Shown: positions 34,766 through 45,597 of the stretch, in pieces
Layout: each line of letters opens with the position of its first letter
Numbering within the stretch: position 1 is the first letter of the stretch
DNA from: Bidens hawaiensis
Taxonomy: Eukaryota > Streptophyta > Magnoliopsida > Asterales > Asteraceae
Length of the DNA: 64,000 bases
Direction: 5' to 3'
NCBI GenBank assembly: GCA_021521415.1
Contig: JAIQDT010005003.1
Coordinates: 75,001-139,000, forward strand
Program-made: the position numbers and the translations under genes
The notes under the pieces: model-generated
Seen by the model: the letters and a program-made list of their open reading frames with translations, nothing else
Databases searched by the model: none
Told to the model about the DNA's origin: nothing

Positions 34766-36261
34766 TTTGTACAATTTAAAAAAAAAAAGAATTAAAAATT
34801 AGTGTGTGTAAGTTTCATTTTCGCTTAAAATTATGTCGGTTGCTTAAGTTTGAAGAACATATACTTGTATATGTTTGGTCCGATGATCTACTTGTAGAGT
34901 CATAGAGGATAGCCATTTGTCTAAAGACTGAAAGCATCTGGGCGATTGTAATATGTTTTTGTGTTTTGAATTCTTTCACTTAAAATTATGTCGGTAACTC
35001 TAAGTTGGACGGACATGTATCTTCATATGTGTTTGGTCCTGTTAACCACCTGTGGACATACGGGGTAACCATTTACCTGAAACCTAAGAGTGACCGGGGT
35101 GATCAAGTCTCAAAACTCTCTTTTGGGAAATGATATTGCTATTCAGTTAACAGCTTTTGGGAAGCTTCAAATATTTTTAAACGAAAATTGATCCAACCTT
35201 TGGAAAATGATGGATATATTGTTTCTGTGTGCCTAACAGGTGAAGTTATTAAGCTCAAAAGGCTCTAGAAAGGTCATTGACTTGTGTGGTAGCTTTCCAT
35301 GATGCGTAAAAGTTGAAGTGATATAAACTAAATCTGCCAAACTTATTGTGGAGAGTCATTTTGAAAAAATTTTGCATGTCCCTAGACACATCTTTCCGAA
35401 TGATAGGCAGAAAAGCAATTACCCAGTCATAAACGAGCCCGTTAGTATCTTGATCTCCAAAAAGGTTATCTTTTTATAAAAAAAAATTATTATTATTATT
35501 TAATTCATCATTAAATTGTTTTCTAAAACCTTAAAAGGGTCTCAGGGAACTATAGGGGTGGGGCATTCAAATAAGTCCTAAACACCTTGAATGTAAGGCT
35601 TGTAAGTCCGGATGGCATGTAAGTCCAGCGTTCAACGTTAAAGCTTAAAATCATTTTGTATAAAAAAAAAATACTTTGATCAAGTGCTAAGGGGTTGGAA
35701 TCAAATTGGGTGATCTGGGGAAAGCCAAATACGCCTTGAGAATAGATAAAGGGCATCAGAGGTCCATAAGTGATGTCCATGTAAGATTTATACCGAACTA
35801 AACCTAATTCATATCACTGATGCGCTGAAAGTCATGCTAAGTTTTGTTTTACCTGCTATCAACCTGTCTCTTTATATCATAATAATGCTGAATATGAATC
35901 CTTGTGACAACATCTTAAACAATATGATTTAATGTTCGGATCTTTTCGTAAAAGACGACGATTTTACAAAACTGAAATTTGATCCCATCATTCAAACAAA
36001 TATGAGTATTTTTGAGGTTTAAATTGTGTACATAAATTTTTTTGTGTGTCATAATTTCTGTACAAATTTAGGGGGAGAAAAAGAAAAATACAAAAAGAGT
36101 GTGCGTGTGTGTGTGTACGCTTATCTTGTGCTTATTTATCCGAAAAAAAAACGTATTCTTGTTTTCTTTATGTTTTATGTTTTTCTTATGTGCTTTATAT
36201 CGAAATCACTCTCCTCGAAACATGTGATTTAATTGGGTCGTTTTCAATGTGCTTGTATTAC
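34766..36261 (+). other. E3 non-coding block, partly conserved with E1
   Basis: No gene seen. An imperfect duplication occurs (34826-34960 and 34977-35110, both with CTTAAAATTATGTCGG). Stretches at 35250-35460 and 35558-35765 match E1's block in the same order; the clearest word is CCGAATGATAGGCAGAAA at 35396. Confidence 0.75.
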
Positions 36262-36370
36262 TTTGGGCTTTAAACTGGATTGCCAGGTATGAGATTACAT
36301 GTCTTTGGGCTAAAACAAAGGGTTGGGCTTGTTTGTGGGTTCTCGGCCCATCTCTTTTGGGTATAAATAA
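36262..36370 (+). promoter_or_regulatory. Candidate internal promoter of the E3 extra ORF
   Basis: TGGGCT words at 36264, 36306 and 36324 and GGCCCA at 36345 precede TATAAATAA at 36362-36370. The E3 LTR has the same order: four TGGGCY words then TATA within about 130 bases. TGGGCY corresponds to plant site II elements bound by TCP factors (established knowledge); promoter function here is inferred. Confidence 0.55.
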
Positions 36371-36493
36371 TATTTATTCCAGATTTTGTTCTCATTCACT
36401 AAATAATACTTTCAAATTCTCTCAGCCGAAAATCCCACAAACATAAGCTAATCACATTCTATTGTATGTGGTGCTCTTTTGATCGTATTACAG

Positions 36494-37049
36494 GTATTGA
36501 GTGATCTCTAAACTACTTAATCTTGTGAGATGCAAGGATTTAAGCCGTCATCGATTTGGAGAATTGTTTTAGGGTTAATTGTTGGAAGTTAAAGGGGTTG
36601 CGTTGCAGGATTAATGGAGATTTCGGTGATTTGGAGAAGACGACACACATTCCAATAAGAAACCCAAAGGGTTCTCTGTCCCCAACTGTCAAGGAGTTCT
36701 TGGTTGACTTTCGTTGACCGAGATCTCCGAGCCTTGACCGGGAACTTATGTTCTCGGTTGACTTTCGTTGACCGAAAATGCTGGGATTAACTGAGAACTC
36801 ATGTTCTCGGTCAATCTGGACAGAAAACGCTTGTTTTTGATAGAAAACCTTATTAGATCGAAATCTCTTGTTGACAGAAAGCTGATTGTGGACCGAGATC
36901 AATTGTGACACTATTATTATATTTTTCTATTGACCCACCATATGTGATCTTGTCATCATTGGCTCCTCATGTTTTAAAAATTGACTAATTTGCTTTCAAA
37001 TATAACTAAAGTCAATTTTGTATTTACTAACTTGATTTGTTTGGTGCAG
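36494..37049 (+). other. Candidate leader intron before the E3 extra ORF
   Basis: 5' splice site TTACAG/GTATTG at 36493/36494. Branch-like TTTACTAACTTG at 37023 and 3' site TTTGGTGCAG ending at 37049. The ATG follows at 37052. The 556-nt interval is stop-rich and holds GACCGA/TTCTCGG repeats (36690-36830). Confidence 0.5.
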
Positions 37050-37051
37050 AA

Positions 37052-37315
37052 ATGGCTGATCAAGCTCCGTTAAAGTTTGTAGACACACATAACATAGTTG
37101 GACACTTGTTTGATCCACCACTGGCTCACAAGGAATTCAAGTCTATGATTGTTGGCCTTAACACTTGCAGGATCTCTCACGCATTACGAGAGAACCCTGT
37201 CATTTGCAGAAAGATGATCACGAGGAGCAGATAGAGTTGTGTCGATAGACTCCAAAGTGCAGAATAAGCCGGTCGTCATCACAGAGACTATTATAAGGGA
37301 TGTGCTCTTGTTTGG
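37052..37315 (+). pseudogene. E3 extra ORF, 5' part (cut by E4)
   Basis: Starts at ATG 37052 (MADQAPLKF), two bases after the candidate intron. The segment LNTCRISHALRENPVICR parallels LRNSNLRVALTENPIIYR in E1's extra ORF. A frameshift near 37222 makes the direct frame stop at 37234; the neighbouring frame continues to the E4 junction at 37315. The sequence resumes in the same sense at 48206. Function is unknown. Confidence 0.7.
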
Positions 37316-38105
37316 TGTCACACCCCGGTCGTAATTGGCGGAAAAACCAAGGCGTGGCGACGGGGTCGTGATTGATTGAGCACAATAGATTAAAAGTCTA
37401 AATGCATAAACTTAAAACATGTCAACATTACAGCAATACAACAGGTAGCAAATTCGTTCCATTACAACAGATAAAGCTAACATCAATCCTAAATGTCTTC
37501 CATCTAAGGCCTCTATCAGCTATTTGCTACTTCCTGCTTCATTTCCTGAAAACATGTAACGAAAATGTCAACTACATAAAGTAGATGAGTGAATTCATAG
37601 GTTTAAGGAAAAAGGGATTATACACAAGCATACTAGACTAAGTTGTAGGGGTTTATGTATAGGGTGTACCATCGGCTAACCCACCACTCCTACAACTTAT
37701 CCTACCATGCTTGGGTATAAAGCCCGGTTTTGAAAAGGTTTGTAAGACAAGACAAGCGTACCAGACTAGGTTGTAGGGGTTTGTACATAGGGTGTACCAT
37801 CGGCTAACCCTCCATTCCTACAACCTACTCTGCTAAGCTTGTTTACATTTGTAAATCCAAGGTATAAAGATAGGTCAACTAATAATGTAGTGATAAGCCT
37901 TACACAAGACTGCAAGAGTTATGTATAATGATCCCATGTATTGTTCCCATGCATACAGGTGTAGTGATATCAAGGTTATATGTATAAAGATACCAAGAAT
38001 CATATGTAACCATGTCTTGATGATAATGATGATAATGCATAATGATCACACGAGACCTGACAACAACCCACACAAGACCACACGATGCTACTTGATTTCC
38101 ATGAT

Positions 38106-38315
38106 GGTAACCCAAATCGATCACTTTGGATACCATAAGAGAATTCGAAAGCGTCCACTTTAGTATCTCTTGGATTCCTAATCGATCACTTAGGAAATTC
38201 TTCGGATTCTTAATCGAACACTTTAAGAACCCCCTAGGTCACGTGTATTCTAAATCGAACACTTTAGAATCCCACATCTAGTAACGGCCTGTCTACCAAT
38301 CGACCACTTGGAGAC
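38106..38315. repeat. Hairpin series with constant TCGANCAC loop in the E4 LTR
   Basis: Five hairpins: 38106-38134, 38175-38196, 38207-38229, 38247-38270 and 38291-38315. Stems differ (TTCCTAA/TTAGGAA, TTCTTAA/TTAAGAA, ATTCTAAA/TTTAGAAT, GTCTACCAA/TTGGAGAC), while the loop is TCGATCAC, TCGAACAC or TCGACCAC. Copied in the other LTR at 46388-46597. Confidence 0.88.
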
Positions 38316-38872
38316 CAAACACATGCACTAGTGTGACCTAAACTGCCTATGTTCACACGACCACTAGACTGTCCAATGAATGATGTGTTTTCATGATAAT
38401 GTATAACGGGCATATGACATTGATTTCCAAAGTCCAATGTTCCCTAAGCGATCAATGATTCCCATGTTTACTCCTGAATAATTGATTAGACATACACAAC
38501 TTCCGAGAAAGTTAAGGTATGAGTAACCTGCCATGATTACTTGTTTTCCCCAATATTCATAGTTTGCAAAAGATTTGCCAAGAATGTTTATGATAAAGAA
38601 TGTTTGAATAAATGAGTTTTGTCAAAACGTGTACAGTTACCATGTTTCCATCCCAATGATTTGAAAAGCTTAAAAGAAAAAGGGGGCTATGAACTCACCT
38701 TGTTGGCTAAGTATGGTTGCTAGGGTGGTCGAGTGCTGCCAAACGTCGATCCTCTAAGTCTAGACAAGGACATAATAGGTTAATCAACACGCTTTAAGTC
38801 TAAGAGTATAAGCCTACGCGACCTCGAGCAAAAACCAAGTTTTAAAGTTGAAAACAAGCTGATTCTGGCACA

Positions 38873-39170
38873 TTCGGTCGAATAAGGGCAGGTTCGATCG
38901 AATCTGCTACCTGTTCGATCGAATATGGTACTGGTTCGGTCAAAGGGGCTGGGAAGAACACGTTCAGTCGATTGAGGACTCGTTCGGTCGAGTAGGATGT
39001 ACATTCGGTTGAATACAATCATATTCGATCGAATGTATATTCTGATCCGGTTAGTCTGTTCGTTTGCCCACTGGTTCGACCGAATGGTCTCTTGTTCGAC
39101 CGAATAGGAGATGGTTCGACCGAATGTCAGGTTCGATTGGTCTATTCGACCGAATAGACCTATTCGACTC
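38873..39170. repeat. Cluster of TTCGRYCGAA palindromes in the E4 LTR
   Basis: About fourteen perfect or near-perfect copies of TTCGATCGAA, TTCGACCGAA or TTCGGTCGAA, spaced 10-45 bases. Also present at about 47155-47452 in the other LTR, where two copies carry point differences. Confidence 0.88.
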
Positions 39171-39918
39171 CTTCAAGCCGGATGACGGAGAAACCTACGG
39201 GATTTTGACGATTTTCATGATTTTTCGCCCAAAATCAAAGTATTATACATGGAAATGCTCGGAATCCATAGGGCTATTGATTCCTAACGTTTATAAAAAC
39301 AAAAGTATGCTTTTTGACACCAAAAATGACGATTTTTGACCAAGAACACACTTGAAACAAAAGTTGGGGTTTTTGCTCGATTCGGGGACGGATCTGATGA
39401 TAAAAACGTATGATTTTCAAGAAGATCTTACCAAAAACAACAATAAACAGATTGGTGGACTCGGATTTTGGATTGAATAACTTTCTCTCACTACTCTCTC
39501 TCTAGAATTGGGGTGCTTGGGTGTGGGTGTGGAAGAGATGAAAGGAAAATGGTGGAGTTTGTTCTTGCACTACGCTTATATACTTGGTTCTGTCGGGTTC
39601 GGGTTTCGGTTACCTACGGGTCAAGGCTAGCTGAGTTCATAAGTTTTTAACGAGCTAGAACTTTCCAGTAAAAATTTTATAAAAATCATTTTTCAAGTAA
39701 TCGCTTGCAATCTTTTTAAATAAAAACCTTTTATTTTTCGAAAACACAAAATTAATATTTTTCAAACGTAAAAGTTCTTTTTATGAAATAGCATTTTTAG
39801 CTGAAATAAACAGATTTTCCAATGATATGGATTCCGAACTTATCGTCCAGAACCCAAAGTGTATAGTTTCCGATGATTTCTTGATTTTAGTTTACCAGTC
39901 AAATTCCAGGGCGTTACA

Positions 39919-39945
39919 TCCTCCCCAACTTAGAAGAATTTCGTC
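39919..39945 (-). other. E4 polypurine tract region
   Basis: The minus strand reads AAGTTGGGGAGGA directly before the LTR. The stretch 39946-40903 is 3' untranslated and carries three copies of a long hairpin (40059-40446). Confidence 0.85.
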
Positions 39946-40058
39946 CCGAAATTTAGATTTTTTGTATACTTGATGCAACGATGATTTAGATTTCATGATC
40001 CCATGATGACCACTATGCGCCACTACTTCTAATATTCGTCTCGGATACCACCCAAATC

Positions 40059-40446
40059 AAGCTGAAGGGGCTTATATATAGGGTGTACCAGCGGCTAACC
40101 CACCACTCCTTCAACCTTACTTGAGTGTTTCCTTCGACTCCTATTAGGTCAATGACACACAGGACGACACACTATTTTCCACTACAAGGCATCACCCTCA
40201 AGCTTTACATCAGACATATTCATTTCGGATTGAAGGGGTTTATATATAGGGTGTACCAGCGGCTAACCCACCACTCCTTCAATCTTCTGTGAATAATTCC
40301 CTCAATAATTCTTGAATTTAATGTCTCACAGCTGCCACGCAAACTATAAGTCCCTAATTCCAAGTTTCGCTTCAGACATATTCAACTCGTGCTGAAGGGG
40401 CTTATATATAGGGTGTACCAGCGGCTAACCCACCACTCCTTCAACC
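40059..40446 (-). repeat. Three long hairpins with a constant loop in the E4 3' UTR
   Basis: Copies at 40059-40116, 40228-40284 and 40391-40446. Each has a stem of GAAGG...CCTTC type flanking an almost invariant core of about 40 bases that contains GGGTGTACCAGCGGCTAACC. Two related copies per LTR have GTTGTAGG/CCTACAAC stems around the same core. Mismatches on the plus strand become G-U pairs on the minus (sense) strand. Confidence 0.85.
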
Positions 40447-40903
40447 TTTGTCGAATACTTCCCTACACGAACCTTGAGTTCACGACTCCTAGTTGCACAA
40501 TAGCATATTGCTTATACACGTATACACCTGTGACCTTGATGCAATTATATTCCGGACTATAATTGCAAGCTCACCTTGTATCAATGTATAAACTCTATTG
40601 CGTGCGGCTAGAAAATTTGACACGACACCACACACATACACACAACCATGCTCCATGAATGCTAGAATGATAACAAATTTTTAGCTTAAATGATGTATAA
40701 ATTCCCCAAGGTTTATATATGATTGAGTAGATGTGACTTGTGCTTTCCAGCATGAGCCCTGAGTAGCCAAAGTTTGTGGATGCAAATAAAATAATACTTA
40801 TAAGCATAACAAGGCAACATGATATTCATTGAATAACACAGTTATTTGATACATGCTGCAAATTTATATTGACTTCTAGACAATTAGATTACAAGAATAT
40901 AGA

Positions 40904-42247
40904 TTAAGAGAACAGATGAGGGTATTTCTCCTTCATCTGATCCTCGCGTTCCCAAGTAAACTCGGGTCCGCGTTTGTTATTCCATCGAACTTTCACAAGC
41001 GGTATGCGGCTACGCTTGGTCTTCTTGACCTCGCGATCCATGATCTCGACGGGTTCTTCAACGAAAAGCAGATTGTCGCTAAATCGAACCTCGTCGACGG
41101 GAATGTGAAGGGCCTCGTCAACAAGACACTTCTTTAATTGCGAAACATGAAAAACGTTGTGAACTCTACTGAGTTCCGGTGGCAGCTCAAGACGATAGGC
41201 AACTGGTCCGATCCTTTCAAGGATTTTGAATGGTCCAACATACCTAGGAGCGAACTTTCCCTTCTTCCCGAAGCGGACTACGCCCTTCCAGGGGGAAACT
41301 TTCAGCATGACACGGTCACCAACTTGAAACTCGAGTGGCTTGCGTCGTTTGTCGGCGTAGTACTTATGTCGGCATCTAGCGTCTTTGAGTCGCTGCTGAA
41401 TGGAAGCAATTTGATCGGTTGTCTCCTGTATTAGTTCGGGGCCGATGATCTGTGAATCCCCGGTCTCGGACCAACACAAAGGAGAGCGACACTTGCGGCC
41501 ATAAAGAGCTTCAAACGGCGCGCATTTAATGGTAGCGTCGTAACTATTGTTGTAAGAAAATTCTGCCAGTGGCAGATGAGCTTCCCAGCTACTGCCGAAA
41601 TCGAGGATACAAGCTCTCAACAAGTCTTCTAGGGTTTGTATGGTCTTCTCGCTCTGCCCATCCGTTTCTGGATGATAGGAAGAGCTAAGCTTCACACTTG
41701 TCCCAAAGGCCTTTTGCAAAGATTTCCAGAACCTGGAAGAAAAACTGCTGTCACGATCAGACGTGATGCCCTTAGGCACACCGTGACGGGAAACGATCTC
41801 ACGAATGTATACCCGCGCCAACTTCTCCGTAGTGTAGTCTTCACGAACCGGGATAAAGTGGGCGGATTTTGTTAGAATGTCCACAATAACCCAAATTGAG
41901 TCATGACCGCTAGGCGTCCGTGGTAGCTTGGTGATGAAATCCATAGCTAACTCTTCCCACTTCCACTGAGGGATAATAGGTTGTTGAAGTAGCCCAGACG
42001 GCCTTTGATGCTCTGTCTTGACTCGCGAACAAGTTAAACATCTCATCACATATGAAGCGATATCTTTCTTCATCCCGGGCCACCAATAATGGGGTTTAAG
42101 ATCTTGATACATCTTGTTGCTGCCTGGATGAATCGAGTATCTGGACTTGTGGGCTTCATTTAGAATAAGCGTCCGAAGAGGCTCGGAGTTCGGGATCCAC
42201 GCTCGGTCAAGAAAATAGAGGATGCCGTCTGACTTGGTTTCGAACTT
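40904..42247 (-). CDS. pol: E4 integrase with chromodomain-like C-terminus
   Basis: In frame with the preceding polyprotein after the TAG. The first Met is at 42112, but the zinc-binding domain begins upstream of it. It has [13 protein letters not shown] for the two His and CLTCSRVK for the two Cys. Catalytic residues lie in [22 protein letters not shown] and [11 protein letters not shown]. The C-terminus has the [19 protein letters not shown] core and then [18 protein letters not shown], the chromodomain-like tail of chromoviruses that guides insertion to chromatin. It ends HLFS at 40904. Intact apart from the upstream stop. Confidence 0.93.
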   Translation of the reverse strand, partial: KFETKSDGILYFLDRAWIPNSEPLRTLILNEAHKSRYSIHPGSNKMYQDLKPHYWWPGMKKDIASYVMRCLTCSRVKTEHQRPSGLLQQPIIPQWKWEELAMDFITKLPRTPSGHDSIWVIVDILTKSAHFIPVREDYTTEKLARVYIREIVSRHGVPKGITSDRDSSFSSRFWKSLQKAFGTSVKLSSSYHPETDGQSEKTIQTLEDLLRACILDFGSSWEAHLPLAEFSYNNSYDATIKCAPFEALYGRKCRSPLCWSETGDSQIIGPELIQETTDQIASIQQRLKDARCRHKYYADKRRKPLEFQVGDRVMLKVSPWKGVVRFGKKGKFAPRYVGPFKILERIGPVAYRLELPPELSRVHNVFHVSQLKKCLVDEALHIPVDEVRFSDNLLFVEEPVEIMDREVKKTKRSRIPLVKVRWNNKRGPEFTWEREDQMKEKYPHLFS

Positions 42248-45200
42248 CTACTCGGCTCCACAAGACAAAACGCCCTTAAGATCACCATTCACAAGCGCTT
42301 GATTCTGAGCTTCACGAATTAAGGAAGGAAGGTTGGATTGAATCCGAATAGAGTGCAGCTGGGTCCTTTCTTTACGACTCAATGCGTCAGCCACCACATT
42401 AGCCTTTCCCGGGTGGTAGCGAATTTCACAATCGTAATCGCTGAGAAGTTCGACCCAGCGTCGCTGCCTCATGTTCAACTCTTTCTGATTGAGGATGTGT
42501 TGTAAGCTCTTGTGATCGGTAAAAATGACACACTTCGTACCGTACAGGTAATGTCTCCAGATTTTTAGGGCAAACACCACTGCACCCAACTCCAGGTCAT
42601 GTGTGGCGTAGTTCTTCTCGTGCACCTTGAGTTGTCGAGAAGTGTAAGCGATGACCTTCCCTTGTTGCATTAAAACGCAACCGAGGCCCTGATTCGAAGC
42701 ATCGCAATAAACGGTAAAGTCATCGTCACCTTCCGGAAGTGATAGGATCGGTGCTTGGCAAAGCTTATTCTTCAGAGTTTGGAAAGCTTCCTCTTGATCT
42801 TGTCCCCACACGAAAGGTTCCCCTTTCTGGGTCAAAGTGGTTAAAGGCAAAGCAATCCTGGAGAAGTTTGAGATAAATCGGCGGTAGTAACCGGCCAGAC
42901 CAAGAAATGAACGGATTTCGGTAGGTGTTTTAGGCGCTACCCAATTTCTGATGGCTTCTATCTTGGAAGGGTCGACGTGAATGCCGTCGACATTGATGAC
43001 ATGTCCCAAGAATTGAACTTCTCTTAGCCAAAATTCACACTTGGAGAACTTGGCATATAGTTGCTCTTTTCTGAGAAGCTCCAAAATAAGCCTGAGATGA
43101 AGCTCATGATCGGTCCTCGAACGAGAATAAATGAGAATATCGTCTATGAAAACAATGACAAACTGATCAAGATATGGACGGCAGACGCGATTCATCAGAT
43201 CCATGAAGATGGCGGGAGCATTGGTCATTCCAAAAGGCATAACCATGAACTCGTAATGACCATAACGAGTTCGGAACGCAGTTTTCGGGATATCCTCTTC
43301 CAGAACACGCAACTGATGGTAACCAGAACGCAGATCGATCTTAGAGAAAAACGTAGCACCCTGGAGCTGATCAAATAGATCATCAATTCTCGGTAATGGG
43401 TACCGATTTTTGATAGTGAGCTTATTAAGCTCCCGGTAGTCAATGCACATACGGAAAGTCCCGTCCTTCTTTTTGACGAAGAGTACTGGGGCTCCCCATG
43501 GAGACGAGCTAGGGCGAATGAATCCCTTGCTAAGAAGTTCTTGAAGCTGATTTGATAATTCTAGAAGTTCCGACGGAGCTAGACGATACGGTGCCTTAGC
43601 AATAGGGAGAGCACCAGGAATAAGATCGATACGAAATTCCACCTGCCTGTTAGGAGGAAGTCCAGGCAGATCTTCGGGAAAAACATCAGAAAATTCACGC
43701 ACAACAGGAAAGTCCTGCAGTCTCTTGTCTTTGGATTCCCTGAGAGTAACATGAGCTAGAAATGCGGGATACTTCTTTCGAAGGTACCGACTGACCTTTA
43801 AGCAAGAGACGACCCTTAGGCATCCACCCGATTTTTCGCCTTGAATAGTTAGAATTTCGCCAGAAGGTAAAGGGATACGAATAAGTTTCTCGGCGCAGAT
43901 TACCTCCGCGAGATTGCTGGACAGCCAGTCCATTCCCACAACTAGATCGAAGCTTCCAAGACGAAAAGGTATAAGGTCAATACTGAACGATGTGGTGACA
44001 AGAGTAAGAGTGCAATTTCGGATGACAGACTTCACTTGTTTGGACTCCCCACTAGCAAGTTCAACAGAAAAGGCAGGGTCCAACTCGGAAATTTTTAATT
44101 TCAGCAAAGGAACCAATTTGCAAGAAACAAAGCTCCTATCAGCTCCTGTATCAAAAAGGACAGACACCCAGTTGTTGTTAAGAATAAACGTACCAGTAAT
44201 AACATCGGGGTTTTGGCGTGCATCGGCAGCTCCAATGGTAAAAGCCCTCCCGCGAGCCGGAGGGATGCTGGTGACACGGGGGCATCTATTTCTGTAATGG
44301 TCCATAGCGCCACACTCGAAGCAGCCTCGAGCAGGGTTAGGCTGAGGGTTAGCATTCCCCACAGCCAGTTGGTTGCCAGGACTCCTGCATCGCTCCACCA
44401 GGTGTCCGAATCGTCCACAATTCGTGCACTTGCGGCACGACTCTCTAGTTGGGTGATGATAAGAACATAAGTTGCACTTGGGATGAAGCCCAGTATATTC
44501 CTTTCTTGGTCTTCCCTGAGTTGTTGTGGCTGGAGCGGGGGCTATGGAGTTGATAGGCGTAGCATCAGTGATTGCAGCCAAGTTGGTCGCCTTCCGCTTT
44601 CTATTGCTCCCCTTTATCGCCCTCCAGTCGGAGGATTTGCCCTTATCCTGATGCAGGACACCAGACTTGAGCTGTTCCCTGGTCAGACGGGCAGTGAGGT
44701 CGATCGCTGCCTTAAGTGTAGTGGGGTCAACTCCAACCGCAATGCCCCTCATGGAGTCCGGAAGACCGCTGATGTATTGCTCGACAGCGCGAGAAGCTGG
44801 GGTAACCATATGGGGCACCAATAAGGAGAGTTCATGAAATCTCTCCGTGTACTTCATGTGATCCGCACCCTTCATCGTGTGCGCCCTAAACTCAGCCTCC
44901 AGTTTCTGGATCTCGGTTCTCGGAACGAACTCTTGCGTGACTAGCTCAACAAACTCAGCCCAGGGCAGGGCTAGAGCCGCGTCTCGTCCCCCGGTTCTTA
45001 TCTCGTTATTCCACCACGTGAGAGCCCGTTTGAGGAACATACTCGCTGCGAATTTTACCCTGAGTTCATCCGGGCAGGAGCACATGTTGAATGAAGCTTC
45101 GACTTTCTCGAACCACTGGAGAAGACTAGCGGCTCCCTCGGTTCCACTAAAACTTGTAGGCCTAGTGTTGGTAAAAGCCTTATAGAGCTTATCGGCCTGA

Positions 45201-45355
45201 AGCGTGGGATTCGGTTCTGGGGCTTGGGGTGCACCCGAGGTTCCTTCTTGCCTCATGTTGTTTACCAGACCCGGAAGAACTGCTGCAATTTGCTGCGCTA
45301 TGAGGGCAGCGAGGTCAGCGGGGTCAACATTGACGGATGAGCGACGAGGAGGCAT
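42248..45355 (-). CDS. gag-pol: E4 Gag-protease-RT-RNase H polyprotein, to in-frame TAG
   Basis: Start at ATG 45355 (MPPRRSS); the open frame extends upstream, but this Met opens the recognisable Gag. 1035 residues. The Retrotrans_gag capsid occupies about 70-240 ([22 protein letters not shown]). Two CCHC knuckles follow, [14 protein letters not shown] (about 308) and [14 protein letters not shown] (about 345). Protease has [10 protein letters not shown] (about 400). Reverse transcriptase has [11 protein letters not shown] and catalytic FIDD (about 735). RNase H has [10 protein letters not shown] (about 880), [11 protein letters not shown] and VVADALSRK. The frame ends in TAG at 42248-42250. 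Past it the same frame runs directly into integrase, so the stop is a single codon change in an otherwise complete polyprotein. Confidence 0.95.
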   Translation of the reverse strand: MPPRRSSVNVDPADLAALIAQQIAAVLPGLVNNMRQEGTSGAPQAPEPNPTLQADKLYKAFTNTRPTSFSGTEGAASLLQWFEKVEASFNMCSCPDELRVKFAASMFLKRALTWWNNEIRTGGRDAALALPWAEFVELVTQEFVPRTEIQKLEAEFRAHTMKGADHMKYTERFHELSLLVPHMVTPASRAVEQYISGLPDSMRGIAVGVDPTTLKAAIDLTARLTREQLKSGVLHQDKGKSSDWRAIKGSNRKRKATNLAAITDATPINSIAPAPATTTQGRPRKEYTGLHPKCNLCSYHHPTRESCRKCTNCGRFGHLVERCRSPGNQLAVGNANPQPNPARGCFECGAMDHYRNRCPRVTSIPPARGRAFTIGAADARQNPDVITGTFILNNNWVSVLFDTGADRSFVSCKLVPLLKLKISELDPAFSVELASGESKQVKSVIRNCTLTLVTTSFSIDLIPFRLGSFDLVVGMDWLSSNLAEVICAEKLIRIPLPSGEILTIQGEKSGGCLRVVSCLKVSRYLRKKYPAFLAHVTLRESKDKRLQDFPVVREFSDVFPEDLPGLPPNRQVEFRIDLIPGALPIAKAPYRLAPSELLELSNQLQELLSKGFIRPSSSPWGAPVLFVKKKDGTFRMCIDYRELNKLTIKNRYPLPRIDDLFDQLQGATFFSKIDLRSGYHQLRVLEEDIPKTAFRTRYGHYEFMVMPFGMTNAPAIFMDLMNRVCRPYLDQFVIVFIDDILIYSRSRTDHELHLRLILELLRKEQLYAKFSKCEFWLREVQFLGHVINVDGIHVDPSKIEAIRNWVAPKTPTEIRSFLGLAGYYRRFISNFSRIALPLTTLTQKGEPFVWGQDQEEAFQTLKNKLCQAPILSLPEGDDDFTVYCDASNQGLGCVLMQQGKVIAYTSRQLKVHEKNYATHDLELGAVVFALKIWRHYLYGTKCVIFTDHKSLQHILNQKELNMRQRRWVELLSDYDCEIRYHPGKANVVADALSRKERTQLHSIRIQSNLPSLIREAQNQALVNGDLKGVLSCGAE

Positions 45356-45581
45356 TCTATTAAAAGAATAAGAATGCGCATTAGTTAAAATTGAGAATAA
45401 AGAATAACTGGATAAGGAATTGCCAAAGAGTACATCACTACTAGATTTACAGTTAATGATGCAACACATAAGCGCATAGCAAGCATATAAGTGTGGGCAT
45501 GTGATAGTGATGCATGAATTATCTAGAGTCAAGGGTCCTAGGTTATAGTCTAGGTCGGTTTCCTAATTCCCTATAACCATT

Positions 45582-45594
45582 GGCTCTGATACCA
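45582..45594 (-). other. E4 primer binding site (initiator tRNA-Met)
   Basis: The minus strand reads TGGTATCAGAGCC a few bases inside the 5' LTR. The leader to the ATG at 45355 (45356-45597) has no other feature I can name. Confidence 0.92.
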
Positions 45595-45597
45595 ATC

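Larger units (their letters stand above)
37316..39918 (-). repeat. E4 3' LTR
   Basis: 2603 bp. Besides promoter sequence near 39574, it has two long hairpins (37640-37698, 37768-37826), a TCGANCAC-loop hairpin series (38106-38315) and a TTCGRYCGAA cluster (38873-39170). No gene is supported in it. Confidence 0.95.

Noticed and set aside
37402..38163. Identical short open frames in both E4 LTRs (also 45684-46445)
   Set aside because: Identity follows from LTR duplication; they overlap non-coding hairpin series and lack any recognisable domain.
38106..38315. CRISPR-like array
   Set aside because: The conserved part is only an 8-base loop, stems are self-paired rather than spacers, and the context is a plant LTR.
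42248..42250. Programmed readthrough at the E4 TAG
   Set aside because: The downstream context is not CARYYA, and Tekay-type elements normally have one continuous polyprotein; kept only as a low-probability finding.
43061..45185. Several plus- and minus-strand open frames over E4
   Set aside because: Other-frame shadows of the E4 polyprotein, which shows continuous conserved domains in one frame.
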